Source: an uncultured Lachnospiraceae bacterium (GTDB taxonomy: Bacteria; Bacillota; Clostridia; Lachnospirales; Lachnospiraceae). From it: a DNA stretch of 43,861 nucleotides. Positions within the stretch are counted from its first letter, which is position 1. The number at the start of each line of letters is the position of its first letter. Made by a program: the position numbers and the translations under genes. Below are positions 43,810-43,861 of the stretch, in pieces. The stretch spans positions 1,020 to 44,880 of the forward strand of contig CAJURF010000024.1 in NCBI GenBank assembly GCA_910588825.1. The letters are read 5' to 3'. The notes under the pieces are model-generated. The model worked only from the letters and a program-made list of their open reading frames with translations. It made no database searches and was not told the origin of the DNA.

Positions 43810-43861
43810 GGCTCCATGGTCAAGTGGTTAAGACACCGCCCTTTCACGGCGGTAACAGGGG
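43810..43861 (+). tRNA. tRNA-Glu (anticodon TTC), truncated at window edge
   Basis: GGCTCCATGGTCAAGTGGTT is the acceptor and D-arm of bacterial tRNA-Glu. The anticodon arm CCGCCCTTTCACGGCGG gives TTC. The window ends at the start of the T arm, so the 3' acceptor strand is not seen. Confidence 0.93.

Overview
The window looks like chromosomal DNA from an anaerobic gut Firmicute of the Lachnospiraceae (Clostridia). The evidence is the gene families themselves: split glycogen ADP-glucose pyrophosphorylase (GlgC plus GlgD), SpoVG, a radical-SAM activator of anaerobic ribonucleotide reductase, biotin pyruvate carboxylase, large secreted LRR/Ig-like/Fn3 proteins, strong AGGAGG-type ribosome binding sites, and the PF09820-type AAA ATPases that are common in this family. 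I cannot name a species.

Layout. (1) 1-6242 is an accessory region: two tandem copies of a PD-(D/E)XK (Rpn-like) gene, a scrap of another Rpn-type nuclease, an 864-residue fusion (AAA ATPase, Schlafen/AlbA_2, GHKL-like and winged-helix modules), and divergently a related AAA/PDDEXK_9 gene that is broken by a 159-bp miniature element and an internal deletion. Small TIR elements and a dispersed palindrome are scattered here. (2) 6255-12405, minus strand, is a sugar-acid operon: GntP permease, IlvD/Edd dehydratase, PfkB kinase, KDPG aldolase, second PfkB kinase. Together these give a semi-phosphorylative Entner-Doudoroff route from gluconate or a related aldonate to pyruvate and glyceraldehyde-3-phosphate. 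(3) 12777-17523 holds CYTH protein, ProC, a membrane coiled-coil protein, a lytic transglycosylase and AspRS. (4) 17524-31042 is nearly all minus strand: pyruvate carboxylase, a BspA-like LRR surface protein, TadA, (plus strand) an NrdG-type activase, a Lachnospiraceae acidic-linker protein, a DUF5722-like secreted glycosidase candidate and a 3D-domain cell-wall protein. (5) 31342-36212 holds a small XRE regulator, SpoVG, GlgD/GlgC and MurC. (6) 36344-42171 holds a chemoreceptor with a sigma-28-like -10 box, a second lytic transglycosylase, an exopolysaccharide-initiating sugar transferase and a GT2 glycosyltransferase. (7) 42245-43688 is an ISAs1-family insertion sequence with intact ends and 10-bp target duplication but a frameshifted transposase, just upstream of a tRNA-Glu cut by the window edge.

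The most unusual item is the AAA/AlbA_2/GHKL/wHTH fusion with its 9-bp-repeat linker, next to a paralogue that carries (or carried) a PD-(D/E)XK nuclease in place of the AlbA_2 part. Whether this is a defence, regulatory or selfish module cannot be settled from sequence alone. Domain names were assigned by eye from motifs; no database search was run.
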